64,000 bases of DNA from Caulobacter sp. RHG1 (GTDB taxonomy: Bacteria > Pseudomonadota > Alphaproteobacteria > Caulobacterales > Caulobacteraceae), in contig NZ_SMZP01000002.1 in the NCBI RefSeq assembly GCF_013181195.1, positions 372,001-436,000 of the forward strand, in the 5' to 3' direction. The notes below the pieces were generated by a model. That model had not been told where the DNA came from, ran no database searches, and saw nothing but the letters and a program-made list of their open reading frames with translations. Below, one piece after another: positions 28,017 through 36,046 of this stretch. How positions within the stretch are numbered: the first letter of the stretch is position 1; every line of letters starts with the position of its first letter. Both the position numbers and the translations under genes were made by a program.

Positions 28017-30686
28017 TTAGAACTTGTACTTCATGCTCACGTAGCCGCGCCGCCCGACCAGGTCGTAGGTCATGGTGTCGGTGTTGCCGTCCGTGTAGCT
28101 GGGCAGGTACGGGGCCTTTTCCTCGAAGAGGTTGTCGACGCCGACGGCCAGGGTCGCGTTCTCCTTCACGCGATAGGCGAACTGGGCGTTGTGGTAGAAG
28201 ACGTTCGGCGTGCGGTAGCCGATCGCGGTGGGGGCGGCGTTGAAATCCGTCGCCTTGCCGATCCACTGAACCGTGTAGCTGGCGCTCCACTTGGGATCTT
28301 CGATCGAGATGCTCGTGAGGCCGCGCCACTTGGGGTAGCCGCCGTTACCGCCGCCGATGTGGCCGCGATAAACGATCGGCGCCCCGCCCGGGTAGGGAAT
28401 GATCGTGTAGTCCTTGAGGTAGGTCACACTGCCCTGCCAGGTGGCCCGGCGGCTGAGCACGTCGAAGCCGTAGGTGACCGCCGCGTCGTAACCGCTGGTC
28501 GACTCCGCGCCGACATTGACCTGTTGCGAGGACAGGAAGTTGATCTCGCCGGTCAGCGTGTTGCGGGTGAAATTGTCCGCCGTGCAGAACGGGTGGTTGC
28601 GACTTGGCGTGTTGTAGCAGACCGACAGTTTGGTCGAGCCGGCGATCGAACGGATCGCGTTGTCGATGTCGATCTTGAAGTAGTCGAGGGTGAAGGCCAG
28701 GCCCGAGACGAACCGCGGCTCCCAGACCAGGCCCAGGGTCAAGGTCTCGGCCTCTTCGGGCGTCAGGTTCAGGTTTCCGCCGGTCGTGGTGAGAATGGCG
28801 TTGGTGGGCTGGCTATACCCAGCCGGCACACCCGCGGCCTGACAGTTGGCGACCAGGACGGTGTTGGTGCTGGTCGAATAGCGGCTGCACGGATCGCTCG
28901 TGGTCAGCTGGCCTTGCGTGACGCCGCTGAACAGCTCAGCGACATTGGGCACGCGGAAGGCCGTGCCCCAGGTGGCGCGGGCGCGAAGACCGAAGGCCAC
29001 CGACCAGTCGAGGGCGGCTTTGTAGTTCACGTCGCTGCCGAACCGCTTGTAGTCCGAGTAGCGGATGGCGCCATCGAACCGAAGGCTTTCGATCAGAGGC
29101 AGATCCTTCAGCAGCGGGGCGCTGATCTCGGCATAGGCTTCAACAGCCTCCACCGCGCCGCGGATCGGGCTTTGCTGGTTGGAGTTGGCGATGCCCAGGA
29201 CAATCAGGTTGTCCGGGTCACGCCACCCCTTGTCCTTGCGGTAGGTTGCGCCGGCCGCGACCTGCAGCAGGCCGGCCGGGAGCGAGAACAACGAACCTGC
29301 CGTATCGAAACTGGCGTTGACGGTTTCGTTGCCCCCCGTGTCGATCGTGGTGGCCATGATATATTTGAGCACCGCCGGCGAAACGTCGCCCGGGCCCAGG
29401 TAGTCGCCGCACGGGATCGCCGCGCCGGCCGCGAACGAGCAGACCGCCGTGTTCAGCGTGTTGGCCACGTTCTGCTTGTTGGCGATGTTGGTGAAACCGT
29501 CACGACCGCTGTTGCGGCCATAGTTGGCGGCCAGTTCCCAGGTCCAGTCCGCGCCGAACTTGCCACGCGCGCCGCCCGTCACCTGGAAGGTGTCAGTTTC
29601 CTGGAACGCCATTCGCGCGCCGCCCTCGACCAGACGACGCTGGATCAGGGTGACTTGCTGGCCGGTGGGATTGGTGGGGTTGTTGGCCGCCACCACGAAA
29701 TTGGCCAGCGTGCCGGGCGCGCTGCTCTGTTCGGTTTCGCGGTGGGTGTAGAGGAACTCGCCGAAGACCTGGACGGCGTCGGTGACCTGATAGTCGCCGA
29801 ACAGGCCCGTGGTCAGGCGCTGGATCGGATTGACGGCGTTGATATAGCTGGTGCCGTCGAACCCGTGCCTTGCGGCGCTATAGGTTTCGTAGGCGTTGCC
29901 GCCGGTGAAGTTGATGATCTGGCCATTGGGCAGTGAGGCGCGGCCGCCGGCGGTGGCCCCGCCGCCCAGGCAGATCAAAGAGCCCGAAGCGCCATTCAAC
30001 TGGCAGCCGGCGCGGCTCAGCATGCCCACGGGCTTGGTCTTCTGGTAGCTGGCGGCGAACTGCAGGCCGCCCCGCTCGTTGCGCACGCCATAGGCCAGAT
30101 CGGCGGTGAAGTCCTGGCCGTCTCCATCGTCGCTGGCGCCATAACGCGCGCCAATCTCCAGGCCGTCGATATCCTTGCGGGTGATGATATTGACCACGCC
30201 CGCAACCGCATCCGTGCCATAGACCGCCGAGGCGCCGTCCTTGAGCACTTCGATCCGGCCGATGATCGAGGTCGGAATGGTGTTGAGGTCCGGCGCGCTG
30301 TTGGCGCCGGTGCCGCCGTTCACCAGGCGACGGCCATTGAGCAGGACCAGCGTGCGGTTGATGCCCAGGCCGCGCAGATTAACGGTGGCCGTCCCCCAGC
30401 CCCGCGACGCCCAGTAGGCGTTGCCCTGCCCGCCGGCATAACCGGCCGCGGCCGGCAGTCGCTGCAACAGTGTTTCGACATTGACGATGCCGGTCTTGGC
30501 GATCTCGGCCGCGCCAATGACAGTGGCGGGCCCGACCCCTTCGATGTCGGTGCGCTTGATGCGGCTGCCGGTGACGACGATCTCGTCGACGGCGGCGCTG
30601 TCTGGCGTCTGGGCCAAGGCCATTCCTGGCGGCGCCAACACAGCGCAGGCGCTGGCGAGCAGAAGCTGTTTGCCGAACTTTTTCAT
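28017..30686 (-). CDS. TonB-dependent outer-membrane receptor
   Basis: An 889-residue TonB-dependent receptor. The signal peptide MKKFGKQLLLASACAVLAPPGMALAQ is followed by a TonB box-like DEIVVTGSRIKRTD, a plug domain (TLVLLNGRRLVNG, RIEVLKDGASAVYGTDAVAGVVNIITRKD) and a 22-stranded barrel ending in the aromatic-ending motif GYVSMKYKF. The start at ATG 30686 has GGGGG seven bases upstream. The ligand is not evident; this type in Caulobacter often takes up metal chelates, vitamins or peptides. It heads the 12-kb minus-strand run. A HutC-type operator core lies about 93 bases upstream of the ATG. Confidence 0.93.
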   Translation of the reverse strand: MKKFGKQLLLASACAVLAPPGMALAQTPDSAAVDEIVVTGSRIKRTDIEGVGPATVIGAAEIAKTGIVNVETLLQRLPAAAGYAGGQGNAYWASRGWGTATVNLRGLGINRTLVLLNGRRLVNGGTGANSAPDLNTIPTSIIGRIEVLKDGASAVYGTDAVAGVVNIITRKDIDGLEIGARYGASDDGDGQDFTADLAYGVRNERGGLQFAASYQKTKPVGMLSRAGCQLNGASGSLICLGGGATAGGRASLPNGQIINFTGGNAYETYSAARHGFDGTSYINAVNPIQRLTTGLFGDYQVTDAVQVFGEFLYTHRETEQSSAPGTLANFVVAANNPTNPTGQQVTLIQRRLVEGGARMAFQETDTFQVTGGARGKFGADWTWELAANYGRNSGRDGFTNIANKQNVANTLNTAVCSFAAGAAIPCGDYLGPGDVSPAVLKYIMATTIDTGGNETVNASFDTAGSLFSLPAGLLQVAAGATYRKDKGWRDPDNLIVLGIANSNQQSPIRGAVEAVEAYAEISAPLLKDLPLIESLRFDGAIRYSDYKRFGSDVNYKAALDWSVAFGLRARATWGTAFRVPNVAELFSGVTQGQLTTSDPCSRYSTSTNTVLVANCQAAGVPAGYSQPTNAILTTTGGNLNLTPEEAETLTLGLVWEPRFVSGLAFTLDYFKIDIDNAIRSIAGSTKLSVCYNTPSRNHPFCTADNFTRNTLTGEINFLSSQQVNVGAESTSGYDAAVTYGFDVLSRRATWQGSVTYLKDYTIIPYPGGAPIVYRGHIGGGNGGYPKWRGLTSISIEDPKWSASYTVQWIGKATDFNAAPTAIGYRTPNVFYHNAQFAYRVKENATLAVGVDNLFEEKAPYLPSYTDGNTDTMTYDLVGRRGYVSMKYKF

Positions 30687-31546
30687 GATCAAACCCCCGT
30701 GGTTTTCCGCGCCGCCCGCCGTCCGCAGGTCTTGGCCACGAGGCGAGAACACCGTTCCCGCACCCCTCCCGTCAAGTCATGTATATACATATTCACCAGG
30801 CAAGCTCAGAACGCTTAGCCCCGAAAACGACGGTTTTTCCGGACGATATTTTGCCAAATTGCGGCGATACCGCACAAAGCATTCCAACTAACCCCCACAT
30901 CAAAGCACGATGAAATCTATTTTTACATGACACTCCGGAGACAAGCCGACTCCGCAGTTGATCACTGAATCGACAAACCATGATGCGGATTCGAGCAAAT
31001 GAAAACACTCTTAAGACGCAACACATGACAAGCCATACACCGTCGATTGACTCTAAATCACGAGCCCCATCGCACGGACGCGCCACACAACATCATACTC
31101 ACGTGAGTTCAATTTGATTGAATATTTTGATATACTTGCAAACGACTTTAACCGCAGCCCAAGTTGAGCTACGGGCGACCGGCGCACTGCGTCGTTACGG
31201 GGCGCATCGGAAGCGCGCCTCATTGACAGTTACGCAGCTGATTGGAGCCCCCCTCGCCCGGCCTGCTAAAAATGCGCGAAAGCTTCCGCTGGCCGTTTTT
31301 CGGTCAACTGCGCGGGCGCCTCACTGGGCGGCCGGACAATCCTCAGTGAGCGCGTCACTGCCAGGTCGAGGGCGCCGCCGCGCTGCTGCGTAAGTCGATT
31401 GCCGGCCGGGCATTGAGACCCCGGGCAAGTTCGAGACCGCTTTTGTCTGCAATGGCCCTACGCACCCCACCCACACGATCCGCCACCCTGCCCGGACACC
31501 CCCTGCCCTGCCCAGACGCCAAGGTCAGACGTCTCGCCAACGCATC
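30687..31546. other. Non-coding region with an AT-rich segment
   Basis: The 860 bases between the TonB receptor start and the next plausible gene hold no convincing coding frame. From about 30800 to 31140 the sequence is clearly poorer in G and C than the rest of the window (runs such as TTTTTCCGGACGATATTTTG and TTTGATTGAATATTTTGATA), ending with a TATACT at 31131. From about 31150 to 31546 it returns to high GC, and nothing was recognised there apart from short open frames without support. Confidence 0.7.
30779..30790. promoter_or_regulatory. Second HutC-type operator core
   Basis: ATGTATATACAT is a perfect 12-bp palindrome containing the same TGTATATACA core as the hutF-hutI operator. It lies in the promoter region of the TonB receptor (ATG at 30686), in the same cluster as the HutC paralogue at 25352-26089. 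Confidence 0.75.
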
Positions 31547-31837
31547 ATGCCGGTAGTCTCGCGACTGTCTGGCGAAGGGCGATTGCGCATCGGCGCGATC
31601 ACCCACGAAGTGGGCTACACGTTGGTGGTCACCCTGCGCCGCCGAGGCTGTTCGGCCGAAGGCGTCATCGAAGCGAGCGCCAAGACGATCACCGCGGCGT
31701 TGGTCCAGCCGACCTGCCGCTTGGCGCTAAGCGACGGCACGGTAGTGCGCGTGTCCCTGCGCCGGCGCGGTGCAGACGGCCCTCTGCTGGCCAAGTCTGT
31801 GGGCCCGATCCCGTTCCTGCGCCCCTTTGCCTGGTGA
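31547..31837 (+). CDS. Small hypothetical protein
   Basis: A 96-residue reading frame with a coherent composition: alternating charged and hydrophobic beta-type segments (LRIGAITHEVGYTLVVTLRRRG, LALSDGTVVRVSLRRRG). Third-position GC looks similar to neighbouring genes. No family was recognised. It lies upstream of the RcnR-like gene on the same strand, about 100 bases apart, and could be a separate short gene. The frame choice is only moderately supported. Confidence 0.35.
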   Translation: MPVVSRLSGEGRLRIGAITHEVGYTLVVTLRRRGCSAEGVIEASAKTITAALVQPTCRLALSDGTVVRVSLRRRGADGPLLAKSVGPIPFLRPFAW

Positions 31838-31917
31838 CCGGGCCTATCGCCTGAAGTCGAAAAGGTGGCGCCCGTGCGGGACCGGCGTCGAAAAGCGCTA
31901 CTCGCCTAGGGCCGCGC

Positions 31918-31941
31918 CATAGGCTATGGGGCTAGCCTATG
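31918..31941. promoter_or_regulatory. Inverted-repeat operator overlapping regulator start
   Basis: CATAGGCTA (31918-31926) and TAGCCTATG (31933-31941) form a perfect 9-bp inverted repeat around TGGGGC. A G-tract between AT-containing arms is the form of RcnR/CsoR-type sites. The right arm ends in the ATG of the RcnR-like gene, suggesting autoregulation. Confidence 0.7.
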
Positions 31942-32214
31942 GCTCACCTCCAGGTCCAATCCCCAGAACTGATCGCGCGCATCCGGCGGATCGCCGGCCA
32001 GGTCGCCGCGATCGAACGCGGCTTGGAAAACGGCGCGGGCTGCGCCGAGATTCTTCATCTGACAGCTGCGGTCCGCGGCGCGGTGAACGGCTTCCTCGAC
32101 GAGGTTGTCGTCGAACACCTTGAGGCCCACGTCTCGGCCCCGGGCCTCTCCGACGCCGACCGTGTCCAAGGGGCCGAAGAGCTGAAGACCGTCATCCGGC
32201 GCTACAACAAATAG
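31939..32214 (+). CDS. RcnR/DmeR-type nickel/cobalt-sensing repressor (copy 1)
   Basis: A 91-residue CsoR/RcnR family protein. His3, Cys35, His60 and His64 match the Ni/Co-sensing fingerprint of RcnR and DmeR rather than the Cys-His-Cys set of copper CsoR. Other family features are IARIRRIAGQVAAIERGLE and the final RRYNK. The ATG at 31939 is supported by His3 lying at the right place. The gene sits alone on the plus strand, converging with a DUF4198 gene 31 bases away. Its targets other than itself are unknown. Confidence 0.85.
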   Translation: MAHLQVQSPELIARIRRIAGQVAAIERGLENGAGCAEILHLTAAVRGAVNGFLDEVVVEHLEAHVSAPGLSDADRVQGAEELKTVIRRYNK

Positions 32215-32245
32215 GCCCCCTGGCTCAGGCCGAGCGGCTTTTCCG

Positions 32246-33103
32246 CTAAGGCAGCTGAGCCTCGATCGTCGCGGTGTAGCTGGCGCTGTAGCCATCGCCG
32301 GGCAGAGGTTGAGCCGGCCCCTGTTGCCCGCCGGGGCCCGGGCCGCGAACGCTTTCGCCCGTGCGCACACTGGCGCTGATCCACCAGACGCCGCCTTCGG
32401 GCGGCGTGATCTTGAACTCGCCGTCAGGCCCGGTCTTGACCTTCAACTCGGCGGGTTTGGTTGTCCAATGGTCGCCGCCGCGCATGGCCACCACCTCGAC
32501 GCCTGCGACCGGTTTGCCGTTCAGCAGGAAGCGGAAGCTGGCGACCTCGCCAACGACGACGTCGGACGGATGGGTGATCGCGTCCATCTCCAGGCCCTGA
32601 CCTGTGGTCTTTAGGGCCGCCCTGGTGGGGGTGTCGCGCGTGACGAAGCTTTCGCTGCGGCTGACGGACCGGATGGTCTTCAAGGCTTCAGCGCTGGCGG
32701 GGACCTGTTTGGCGAAGTCCTCCTCGGTCCCGCGGAAACGCTTGGTCTCGCCGTTCTCGCTCCAGCTGGCGACAACCGACGTCGTGACCGAGGCGATCTT
32801 GTAGGTGCCCGGCTTGGCGAGCTGCACGTCGAGGGTCGAGCGCAGCTTGCCCATGATCGCGCCCTGCAGCGCGACGGGCTGACCATCGGCGTCCAGCACC
32901 GTGATCGAGGTCAGCGGGAGCGGTCGAAGGCCGGGGATATAAAGTTCGTCTGAACTGGCCGCGTCCACCGTCACCCAGGCGTTGGGCCCCGACAGCACGG
33001 TCGACGACGGCAACACCCAGTTTCGTGCGGCCTGGGCGGCGGCGGGAACCAGGATCGCCGCGCCCATGGCGACGGCGAACAGGCGGCTCATGGATCGGTT
33101 CAT
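32246..33103 (-). CDS. DUF4198 periplasmic protein (second copy)
   Basis: A 285-residue exported protein. The signal peptide MSRLFAVAMGAAILVPAAAQAA is followed by RNWVLPSSTVLSGPNAWVTVDAA, which fits DUF4198, and an Ig-like C-terminal module, LKVKTGPDGEFKITPPEGGVWWISASV. A Gly/Pro/Gln-rich loop (RGPGPGGQQGPAQPLPGDG) precedes the last strand. ATG 33103 is preferred over 33118. It lies 11 bases below the DUF2271 gene. DUF4198 and DUF2271 proteins are often encoded together near TonB receptors. Confidence 0.75.
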   Translation of the reverse strand: MNRSMSRLFAVAMGAAILVPAAAQAARNWVLPSSTVLSGPNAWVTVDAASSDELYIPGLRPLPLTSITVLDADGQPVALQGAIMGKLRSTLDVQLAKPGTYKIASVTTSVVASWSENGETKRFRGTEEDFAKQVPASAEALKTIRSVSRSESFVTRDTPTRAALKTTGQGLEMDAITHPSDVVVGEVASFRFLLNGKPVAGVEVVAMRGGDHWTTKPAELKVKTGPDGEFKITPPEGGVWWISASVRTGESVRGPGPGGQQGPAQPLPGDGYSASYTATIEAQLP

Positions 33104-33114
33104 GCGCCTTGCCC

Positions 33115-33615
33115 TCACTTCACCGACACGGTGACAGCGCCCAGCTCTGTCGCGCCCTTTACGGTGACAGGCTTGCCGGGCTTGCCCCAGGTAAACGGCA
33201 CGCGAACCGACTCGTGGCCGCCCGCCTCACGGGCGGCTTCGACCACCAGCGTGTACTGGCCCGGCTTGAGATCCTTGAGCGCGCCCTTGGCGCCGCTGAA
33301 CACGACCTTCTGGGGACCAGGCGCGCGGGTCGCGCCCGTGACGCCGTCGGCCTGCCAGGTCATGGTCCGTCCGGCCTTGCGCCACCACTGGCGCATGTCC
33401 TTGAGCCACTTTTCGTGGTTGGGCTTGAACCAGATCGAAAGGGTGGCGGCCGCACTCGCGTCGGGGTTCTCGATCCAGACGCTGACATAAGGCGCGTGAT
33501 ATTCCGCCACCGACAGCTTGGGCACCTCGAACGCGACATTGAGATCGGTGGCCAGGGCCGGCGCGGCGCTGGCTGCGCCCGCCGCGAAGGTCAGGAAAGA
33601 GATCGAACGCTTCAC
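33115..33615 (-). CDS. DUF2271 periplasmic protein
   Basis: A 166-residue exported protein of the DUF2271 family. It starts at GTG 33615 (GAGG seven bases upstream), with the signal VKRSISFLTFAAGAASAAPALA. Family stretches are YVSVWIENPDASAAATLSIWF, HEKWLKDMRQWWRKAGR and GQYTLVVEAAREAGGHESV. A start at 33687 would put extra residues before the signal. It forms a pair with the DUF4198 gene at 32246-33103. The 223 bases upstream, up to the DUF1289 gene, hold only its likely promoter. Confidence 0.8.
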   Translation of the reverse strand: MKRSISFLTFAAGAASAAPALATDLNVAFEVPKLSVAEYHAPYVSVWIENPDASAAATLSIWFKPNHEKWLKDMRQWWRKAGRTMTWQADGVTGATRAPGPQKVVFSGAKGALKDLKPGQYTLVVEAAREAGGHESVRVPFTWGKPGKPVTVKGATELGAVTVSVK

Positions 33616-33838
33616 GGATCTGCCTCGGTTTGCTCGGAGATGGACGACCTGGAGCGGCCTTGACCTCACGGCCAAGCCGACGCTCATGGCGCTGCATATT
33701 GAGAACGACTTGCAGCTTCAAGCGCTCTGACGGCCCTCGAAAAATAAACCGCCGACCACGAGGGTCGTCGCTGGACGCTGCGTAAATAGGCCCGCCGACG
33801 GCCGGCGCGGACGCCTTGCGTGAGCCGCCGGCAGGGCG

Positions 33839-34015
33839 TCAGGCCGCGCCCAGCCGCTGCAGTCGGCGCGCGAGGTCGCGATCGATGACTGTGCGCGCGC
33901 GCGGCTGGAGTTTGCGCCAAGCGCGCACTTCTTGCAGCGTGCGCCCGCAACCGAAGCACCAACCGGTCCGGCCATCGAACCGGCAAACAGAGGTGCAGGG
34001 ATCTTTGACGCTCAT
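33839..34015 (-). CDS. Short DUF1289 protein
   Basis: A 58-residue protein translating to a DUF1289 pattern: KDPCTSVCRFDGRTGWCFGCGRTLQEVRAW, with four cysteines in a CxxxC...CxxC arrangement that probably bind a metal. The ATG (34015) overlaps the stop of the P-type ATPase gene (ATGA), so it is translationally coupled to it. DUF1289 proteins are small, predicted Fe-S or zinc-binding proteins of unknown role. It was found by reading the sequence; it is too short for many gene callers. Confidence 0.8.
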   Translation of the reverse strand: MSVKDPCTSVCRFDGRTGWCFGCGRTLQEVRAWRKLQPRARTVIDRDLARRLQRLGAA

Positions 34016-36033
34016 TGTGTTTCGGTCGCTGTCGCGACGCCGCCTTCCTTGTTTCGCGCCGGCAAGAGCCGCGCGGAGTTGAGAATGAACGCCATTTCCG
34101 AGGCCACGTGGATGAACGCCGCCAGCAGCGGCCCCAACAGGCCAAACGCCGCCAGGCCGATGCCCAGCAGATCGATAGCGATGGTGCCGGCGAAGTTCTG
34201 CCAGATGATCCGCCGGGTCCTTCTGGCGACCTTCAGCGTCTCGACGAACCGCACCAGATCGTTGCCCAGCAGGACGATATCGGCGCTCTCCTGGGCCACA
34301 TCAGTGCCCGAGCCCATGGCTACGCCGACATTGGCTTGAGCCAGCGCCGGGGCGTCGTTGACGCCGTCGCCGATCATGGCCACGCAGCGTCCTTGCTGCA
34401 TCAGCGCCTGCACGCGTTGCAGCTTGTCCTCCGGCAGCAGACCCGCCTCGATATGCGAGATATTGAGCGTGCGGCCGACGGACGTGGCGACCGCTTCGGA
34501 GTCGCCGGTCAGCAGGACGATCTTCAGACCCATCATCCAGAGCGCATGGATGGCGTCACCGGCTTCAGGCCGGACCGTGTCGGCGACGGCGATCGCGCCG
34601 AGATAGCGGCCATCGCGCCCGACAAAGACCTCAGACACCGCCCGCGCCTCATCGGCGAGATCGGCTGGCAAGGCGATCGTCTGGTCGCGCATCCAGGCGG
34701 CGTTGCCGACGACGACGCGCGCGCCGCCGATCGAGGCGATGATGCCGCGGCCCGGCGTGTAATCGAAGCGCTGCGGCTCGACGATGACCAGGCCATCGGC
34801 CTTGGCGCGCGCCACGATCGCCTTGCCCAGCGGGTGTTCCGATCGCAGCTCGGCCGAGGCGGCCGCCGCGAGCAGGTCTTCGACAGCCACGCCCGAGGCG
34901 GGCGACAGCTGCTGGATTTCGGGCCGCCCGAAGGTCAGGGTCCCGGTCTTGTCGACGACGACCGTGTCGACACGGCCGAGCGTTTCCAGGTGGACGCCGC
35001 CCTTGATGATCGCGCCAAGGCGCGCGGATCGGCCGATGCCCCCCAAAATCGCCAGCGGCGTGCCCGCCGCGATGCCGCAGGCGCCCGCTACGATGATCAC
35101 CGAGATCGTCGCGTAGAGATCGCGGGTAATGGCGTAGGTGAGCGCCGCCGAGCCGATCGCGAAATAGACGAGGTAGCCCGCCATGCGGTCAGCCAGGCGC
35201 TGGACTGGGGCGCGCGAGCGCTCGGCGCGCTCCACCGCCTCGATGATCTTGCCGTAGCTGGTGTCGCGGCCGATGCGGTCGGCGCGGATCTCGATCGCGC
35301 CCGACTGGTTGATGGAGCCGGCGAAGATTGCCGAGCCCGCGAGCTTCTCCACCGGCATGGATTCACCGGTGATGCGCGACTCGTCGACGAACGAGTGTCC
35401 TTCGAGAACAACGCCATCGACCGGGATCCGGCCGCCGGGCGAGACGAGGATCGCGTCGCCGACGCCGAGATCTTCGGCGGCGATCGTGGAGACCTGACCG
35501 GTGCGTCGCACCGACACTTCGCGCGGCAGGAACTCCAAGAGATCACGGATGGCCTTACGCCCGCGCCCCACTGTCAGGCCTTCGAGCACTTCAGCGACCA
35601 GAACGAAGAGCGTGATGACGAGCGCGGTGAAGAATTCGCCGATCGCCGCGGCCGCGACGATCGCGATCGACATGGACAGCTCCATGGTCATCCGCTTTTG
35701 CAGGATGTTCTCGAACGCCTCCTTGAAGATCGGCCACCCGCCGATCGCCAGGCCGGCGACGCCGATCACGCTGACGGCTGTCAGCGGCTCCCAGAGCTTG
35801 AACCAGACGGCAAGCGCAGCCAGCGCCACCAGCCCGATCCGGACGGCTTCGGCGACCTCGAACGGATGGTCATGGTCGTGGCCGTGTTCGTCATGATCAT
35901 GATCATGATCATGATCGTGATCGTGATCGTGGTCGTGGCCATGGTGCGTGTCCGCCCCCTTGGCGGAACGGTGCGCGGCTGGCGCGATCGTGCGCGCCTC
36001 AGCCGCGTCGGCGAGGTCTTGCGGTGCGGACAT
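34012..36033 (-). CDS. His-rich heavy-metal P-type ATPase without CPx motif
   Basis: A 673-residue P1B-like ATPase. Residues 29-56 are a His/Asp repeat tail. Actuator TGES, phosphorylation DKTGTLT, an HP motif (SEHPLG) and hinge GDGVNDAPAL are all present. The membrane helix before the phosphorylation domain has VAGACGIAAGTP where CPC or SPC would be expected, so the ion-binding site is unusual. It lies 13 bases after an RcnR-type gene and overlaps the DUF1289 gene, forming a regulator-ATPase-DUF1289 operon. Ni or Co export is likely from context. The ion cannot be fixed from sequence. Confidence 0.88.
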   Translation of the reverse strand: MSAPQDLADAAEARTIAPAAHRSAKGADTHHGHDHDHDHDHDHDHDHDEHGHDHDHPFEVAEAVRIGLVALAALAVWFKLWEPLTAVSVIGVAGLAIGGWPIFKEAFENILQKRMTMELSMSIAIVAAAAIGEFFTALVITLFVLVAEVLEGLTVGRGRKAIRDLLEFLPREVSVRRTGQVSTIAAEDLGVGDAILVSPGGRIPVDGVVLEGHSFVDESRITGESMPVEKLAGSAIFAGSINQSGAIEIRADRIGRDTSYGKIIEAVERAERSRAPVQRLADRMAGYLVYFAIGSAALTYAITRDLYATISVIIVAGACGIAAGTPLAILGGIGRSARLGAIIKGGVHLETLGRVDTVVVDKTGTLTFGRPEIQQLSPASGVAVEDLLAAAASAELRSEHPLGKAIVARAKADGLVIVEPQRFDYTPGRGIIASIGGARVVVGNAAWMRDQTIALPADLADEARAVSEVFVGRDGRYLGAIAVADTVRPEAGDAIHALWMMGLKIVLLTGDSEAVATSVGRTLNISHIEAGLLPEDKLQRVQALMQQGRCVAMIGDGVNDAPALAQANVGVAMGSGTDVAQESADIVLLGNDLVRFVETLKVARRTRRIIWQNFAGTIAIDLLGIGLAAFGLLGPLLAAFIHVASEMAFILNSARLLPARNKEGGVATATETQ
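35891..35940. repeat. ATGATC/GTGATC hexanucleotide repeat in ATPase tail
   Basis: Tandem six-base units (CATGATC and CGTGATC forms, reading His-Asp on the coding minus strand) make up most of 35891-35940. They encode about eight His-Asp dipeptides. Copy-number changes would keep the frame and alter the length of the metal-binding tail. Confidence 0.85.
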
Positions 36034-36046
36034 GGTCGTTCCAGTG

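Noticed and set aside
27939..29936. A 665-codon plus-strand open frame over the TonB receptor gene
   Set aside because: It mirrors the receptor gene in high-GC DNA and shows no domain; the minus-strand receptor is full length and convincing.
31118..31393. A 91-codon frame in the TonB upstream region
   Set aside because: TTG start, no ribosome-binding site, and it spans the change from AT-rich to GC-rich DNA; composition is not gene-like.
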